From Sulfurimonas sp. (GTDB lineage Bacteria > Campylobacterota > Campylobacteria > Campylobacterales > Sulfurimonadaceae), in assembly GCF_023228785.1 (NCBI RefSeq), contig NZ_JALOAN010000057.1, positions 1 through 8,394 of the forward strand: a stretch of 8,394 nucleotides of DNA, in the 5' to 3' direction. The translations under genes were made by a program, and so were the position numbers. The notes below the pieces were generated by a model. That model worked only from the letters and a program-made list of their open reading frames with translations, did no database searches and was not told the DNA's origin. Positions 5,394 through 8,394 of the stretch are shown here, one piece after another. Numbering within the stretch: position 1 is the first letter of the stretch; each line of letters opens with the position of its first letter.

Positions 5394-7313
5394 ATGGGTA
5401 ATATAATTCGCAAAAAGATGGCAGATAGTATAAGGTTTTTAGCAGCAGATATGGTTCAAGAGGCAAACTCAGGACATCCAGGTGCTCCAATGGGGCTTGC
5501 AGATATTGCAGTAGTTTTGAGTGAGCATTTAAATCATAACCCTAAAAATCCAGAGTGGTTAAACCGCGATAGACTAGTGTTTTCAGGCGGTCATGCAACT
5601 GGGCTTATCTACTCTCTTTATTATCTTTGGGGATATGGGCTTGAAGTAGAGGATCTTAAAAACTTTCGCCAACTAGACTCTAAAACACCTGGACACCCAG
5701 AATTTGGTCATACTAAAGGCATAGAGATTACTACAGGACCTCTAGGTCAAGGTATTGCTAATGCAGTTGGTTTTTCTATGGCATCTAAGTTTTTAGGCGA
5801 ACAACTAAACTCAGACACTGCAAAAGTGATAGATCACAATGTTTACTGTCTATGTGGAGATGGAGATCTAGAAGAGGGGATCTCTTATGAGGCTTGCTCT
5901 ATCGCTGGACATAACAAACTTGATAATTTAATTCTTATATATGACTCAAACCGTATAACGATTGAGGGATCTACGGATCTTAGTATTTCAGAAAATATTC
6001 GTGGTAGATTTGAGTCTCAAGGCTGGGACGCTATAGAGTGTGATGGTCATAATTTTGAAGAAATAGATGTAGCGTTAACTAAGGCAAAAGCTAATAAAAA
6101 GCCGACTATTATTATAGCAAATACTGTAATTGCTAAGGGTGCTGGGATTTTAGAAGGATCTGCTAACTCTCATGGTGCTCCACTAGGAGATGATGTAATT
6201 GCTAAAGCAAAAACAGATGCTGGGTTTGATCCAAGTAAGAAGTTTTTTGTAGACGCGGATGTAATGCTTAGATTTAGATGTGCTATAGAAAAAGGAGATC
6301 TACTTGAGAGAGAGTGGCTACATAGTCTAAAAACTCTTCCTCTGATGGAGCAAAATGAAGCACTAGATAGATTTTTAAATCCTGACTTCTCTCGCATTGA
6401 ATATCCAACATTTGAAAAAGCAGATGCAACTAGATCTACAAATGGCAAGATTATGAACGCAATCGCAAAAGCCCTTCCAAACTTTTTGGGAGGTTCAGCA
6501 GATCTAAGTCCATCAAATAAGACAAATTTAAATGAGATGGGGATTTTTCCTAAGGGTAGAAATATCTACTTTGGTATTCGTGAACACGCTATGGCATCTA
6601 TCGTAAATGCGATGGCTCTTTATGGTCCACTCATACCATTTTCAGCTACATTTTTTGTCTTTTCAGACTACTTAAAACCAGCTGCAAGACTAGCTGCACT
6701 AAGTGGAATACAACACTTTTTTATCTGGACACATGATAGCATTGGAGTTGGTGAAGATGGACCAACTCACCAACCAATAGAGCACCTCTCACAATTCCGC
6801 GCACTTCCAAACTTTTATGTTTGGCGTCCTGCTGATGGAGTTGAGAATGTTGAAGCATGGAGAGTTGCGTTAGAGATGAAAAAGTCTCCATCAGCATTTG
6901 TGTGTTCTCGCCAAAACCTCTCTATACTCCCAAGAGCTGTGACTGGATCTATTAGTCGCGGGGGATATTTAGTCTCATTTGATGAAGACTCAAGTATTAC
7001 GCTTATGGCTAGTGGAAGTGAAGTAGAACTAGCTCTTAAAGTAAAAGAGAAGCTAAACTCTATGGGTGTAAAAGTAAATGTTGCATCTATTCCTTGTTAT
7101 GATCTTTTTATTGAACAAAGCGATGCTTATATAGACTCTATAATAAAGCCACTTACAAGAAAGGTGGCTATAGAAGCTGCTCGTGGTTTAGAGTGGTACA
7201 AACTAGCCGATGAAGTTATTGCAATGGACACTTTTGGTGCGTCAGCTCCAGCAGAACAACTTTTTCTTAAGTTTGGTTTCTCAGTTGATTCTATTTTAGA
7301 AAAAATAAAATAA
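5394..7313 (+). CDS. tkt: Transketolase
   Basis: Thiamine diphosphate enzyme of the non-oxidative pentose phosphate pathway (and Calvin cycle where present), moving two-carbon ketol units between sugar phosphates. At 639 residues it is slightly shorter than the usual 660 or so. Visible landmarks: SGHPG with His28, GGHAT with His67, GHPEFGHTKGIE with His101, the cofactor motif GDGDLEEG from 155 with Asn186 in YDSNRI, NSHGAP with His260, GIREHAM with the cofactor-activating Glu397, and GEDGPTHQPIEH with His459. The pyrimidine-binding and C-terminal domains are complete. AAAAAGG lies about 11 bases before the ATG. It is the last gene of the train and ends one base before a strong hairpin. In an organism lacking the oxidative branch it would mainly supply ribose and erythrose phosphates; that is inference. 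Confidence 0.97.
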   Translation: MGNIIRKKMADSIRFLAADMVQEANSGHPGAPMGLADIAVVLSEHLNHNPKNPEWLNRDRLVFSGGHATGLIYSLYYLWGYGLEVEDLKNFRQLDSKTPGHPEFGHTKGIEITTGPLGQGIANAVGFSMASKFLGEQLNSDTAKVIDHNVYCLCGDGDLEEGISYEACSIAGHNKLDNLILIYDSNRITIEGSTDLSISENIRGRFESQGWDAIECDGHNFEEIDVALTKAKANKKPTIIIANTVIAKGAGILEGSANSHGAPLGDDVIAKAKTDAGFDPSKKFFVDADVMLRFRCAIEKGDLLEREWLHSLKTLPLMEQNEALDRFLNPDFSRIEYPTFEKADATRSTNGKIMNAIAKALPNFLGGSADLSPSNKTNLNEMGIFPKGRNIYFGIREHAMASIVNAMALYGPLIPFSATFFVFSDYLKPAARLAALSGIQHFFIWTHDSIGVGEDGPTHQPIEHLSQFRALPNFYVWRPADGVENVEAWRVALEMKKSPSAFVCSRQNLSILPRAVTGSISRGGYLVSFDEDSSITLMASGSEVELALKVKEKLNSMGVKVNVASIPCYDLFIEQSDAYIDSIIKPLTRKVAIEAARGLEWYKLADEVIAMDTFGASAPAEQLFLKFGFSVDSILEKIK

Positions 7314-7337
7314 ATTACGCACTCTTTAGTGCGTAAT
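7314..7337. terminator. Bidirectional terminator between tkt and the nitroreductase gene
   Basis: ATTACGCACT (7314-7323) pairs perfectly with AGTGCGTAAT (7328-7337), a 10-bp stem with a CTTT loop. It lies exactly between the convergent stops at 7313 and 7340. On the minus strand it is followed by the T-rich TTATTTTATTTTTTC, a good intrinsic terminator tail. On the plus strand the tail, ATATTTAAT, is weaker. Confidence 0.8.
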
Positions 7338-7339
7338 AT

Positions 7340-8394
7340 TTAATATGCAGGTCGCGTTAATATGCGACTATCTACATATCCACGCCCTAGAGTAAAGTTA
7401 TATAAAACTTGATAGCGATTGCCCTTAAGTCCTAGTACCTCATGAATCTCATCATCTAAAAAACATCCTATTCCAGTTCCAGATAGTCCCATAGAAGTGG
7501 CTTCAAGATAGAGTTGTTGCCCTATAGCTCCACACTCCCAGTAAAGCTCTTTATATCTATGTGCTCCATAAGTTTGAAGCTCATTTGTAAAATCGCACAG
7601 CATACTAAGAGAAAAAGCACCATCACTTGCAATGTCTTGAGAACAACTTATGGCTTTTGAAATAGATTTAAAATCTCCTAAATCAAGCAGATATAAATGC
7701 TCGAACTCTGTATGGATCCAGCTAAATTTTGGATCCATCTCTTGAACTAGTTCTTCTTTAACTTTAGGATCTCTTAGAAGTATATATAGCCCACTTTTAT
7801 AATCTTCAACTCTATGTATAAAAATAGCTAAGTGAGCTGAATTTTCTTTAGCATCTTGTGAATAAAGCACAGACTTTAATAAAGTGTGAAATTGCTCTTT
7901 TGTGATGCTTGATTTATCCATCACATGAACACTTCGTCTATTTAAAACTACATCTTTTGACTCTTTACTTGGAGATCTTGTTATGTTGCTTTTTAAAGTT
8001 GTAGGTCTAGAAATTTGAGCTTGTGAAGTTGCTTCTTCTATTGCTGGGATGATATCCCACTCTTGCATCGAAGGACTTAATCTGTTTGCAATGCCTTGAA
8101 ATCTTAAAGGAGTACTCTCTATGAGTAGATCTATACAGAGATCTGGAGTTATGTCTTTATGCGAGATAACAAAGAGCATATCAGGAGTTTCCTCCTCAAA
8201 AAACCTATCCTTTTGAGAGAGTCCTAAGAGAGTTGAGATATCAGTATCGATCACACTATCAAGTCTTGTGACTCTATATCCAAGCATTTTTGCAGAGACT
8301 ACAAAAGCCTGCCAAGCGTGTCCAACATCTAGTTGAGTGTAGCGAAATGCTCTCTCTCCATACTTCCAAACCTCGCGCCATGAGATGCTAGAGA
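7340..8394 (-). CDS. Tandem nitroreductase-like (SagB-type) oxidoreductase, 5' end cut by window
   Basis: The frame stays open from the right edge to the TAA at 7342-7340, giving 350 visible residues. The ATG at 8287 is internal, because the 35 codons before it continue the domain (REVWKYGERAFRY, QLDVGHAWQAF). The nitroreductase fold binds FMN and usually uses NAD(P)H; the SagB subgroup oxidises peptide heterocycles, but many members have unknown substrates. Two copies of the fold are visible. The first appears only as its C-terminal half (RYTQLDVGHAWQAF then AKMLGYRV). The second starts near 7940 with LNRRSVHVMD and ends with HRYKELYWECGAIGQQLYLEA, MGLSGTGIG and YNFTLGRG. The RY...GHA...A...LGY pattern of copy one aligns with RY...GAI...A...MGL of copy two, indicating duplication and fusion. 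No partner genes are visible, so function is open. Confidence 0.82.
   Translation of the reverse strand, partial: SSISWREVWKYGERAFRYTQLDVGHAWQAFVVSAKMLGYRVTRLDSVIDTDISTLLGLSQKDRFFEEETPDMLFVISHKDITPDLCIDLLIESTPLRFQGIANRLSPSMQEWDIIPAIEEATSQAQISRPTTLKSNITRSPSKESKDVVLNRRSVHVMDKSSITKEQFHTLLKSVLYSQDAKENSAHLAIFIHRVEDYKSGLYILLRDPKVKEELVQEMDPKFSWIHTEFEHLYLLDLGDFKSISKAISCSQDIASDGAFSLSMLCDFTNELQTYGAHRYKELYWECGAIGQQLYLEATSMGLSGTGIGCFLDDEIHEVLGLKGNRYQVLYNFTLGRGYVDSRILTRPAY

Noticed and set aside
6170..6448. Minus-strand ORF of 92 codons inside tkt
   Set aside because: It is opposite a conserved transketolase region, with no ribosome binding site and a Ser-rich shadow composition.
7314..7337. Inverted repeat as an insertion-sequence end or attachment site
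   Set aside because: It sits exactly between two convergent stops with a T-rich tail, which a shared terminator explains fully.
8285..8287. ATG at 8287 as the start of the nitroreductase gene
   Set aside because: The frame remains open to the window edge, and the 35 upstream codons continue a typical nitroreductase segment, so this Met is internal.
1..8394. CRISPR array, tRNA, rRNA, prophage or complete mobile element
   Set aside because: No regularly spaced repeats, cloverleaf-like sequence, transposase, integrase or phage gene could be seen on either strand.

Overview
The window is AT-rich bacterial DNA carrying a housekeeping block. The encoded proteins and the gene order ybaB - PDZ protein - ispA - tkt look like Campylobacterota (formerly Epsilonproteobacteria), most like a Sulfurimonas-type organism. 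From memory, Campylobacter jejuni has the same four genes in the same order. The promoters fit that phylum: good TATAAT boxes behind T-rich DNA and no clear -35. The genus assignment is an inference from gene content and style, not a database match.

Layout: (1) At 1-176 there may be the last codons of a plus-strand gene, followed by a hairpin terminator. (2) At 177-2106 a minus-strand two-gene lipid operon encodes a cytosolic glycerophosphodiester phosphodiesterase (4-bp overlap with its upstream neighbour) and a protein with a relic adenylation C-domain, an acyl carrier domain and a PlsC acyltransferase domain. Its leader holds a 13-codon upstream ORF. (3) At 2107-2292 a divergent promoter region has -10 boxes in both directions. 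(4) At 2293-7313 a plus-strand gene train encodes a thioredoxin-like [2Fe-2S] ferredoxin, PanD, YbaB/EbfC, an exported double-PDZ protein, farnesyl diphosphate synthase and transketolase. It ends in a strong bidirectional hairpin. (5) From 7340 to the right edge a minus-strand gene encodes a tandem SagB-like nitroreductase. It runs off the window, so the ATG at 8287 is internal.

The lipid pair would link phospholipid head-group turnover (release of glycerol-3-phosphate) with acylation of a glycerol-phosphate backbone. The plus-strand train mixes cofactor synthesis (beta-alanine for pantothenate and CoA), nucleoid binding, isoprenoid precursor supply and pentose-phosphate carbon shuffling. These look grouped by ancestry more than by pathway.

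The most unusual stretch is the gap between panD and ybaB. A segment of about 74 bp lies between two perfect copies of a 13-bp sequence that includes the ybaB ribosome binding site. It holds two RNA hairpins and an uninterrupted 28-codon ORF whose stop overlaps the ybaB start. It looks like a small inserted element that has become part of the ybaB leader. Other points of interest are the relic adenylation domain with its leader ORF, a possibly leaderless ispA, and a large excess of the hexamer AGATCT.
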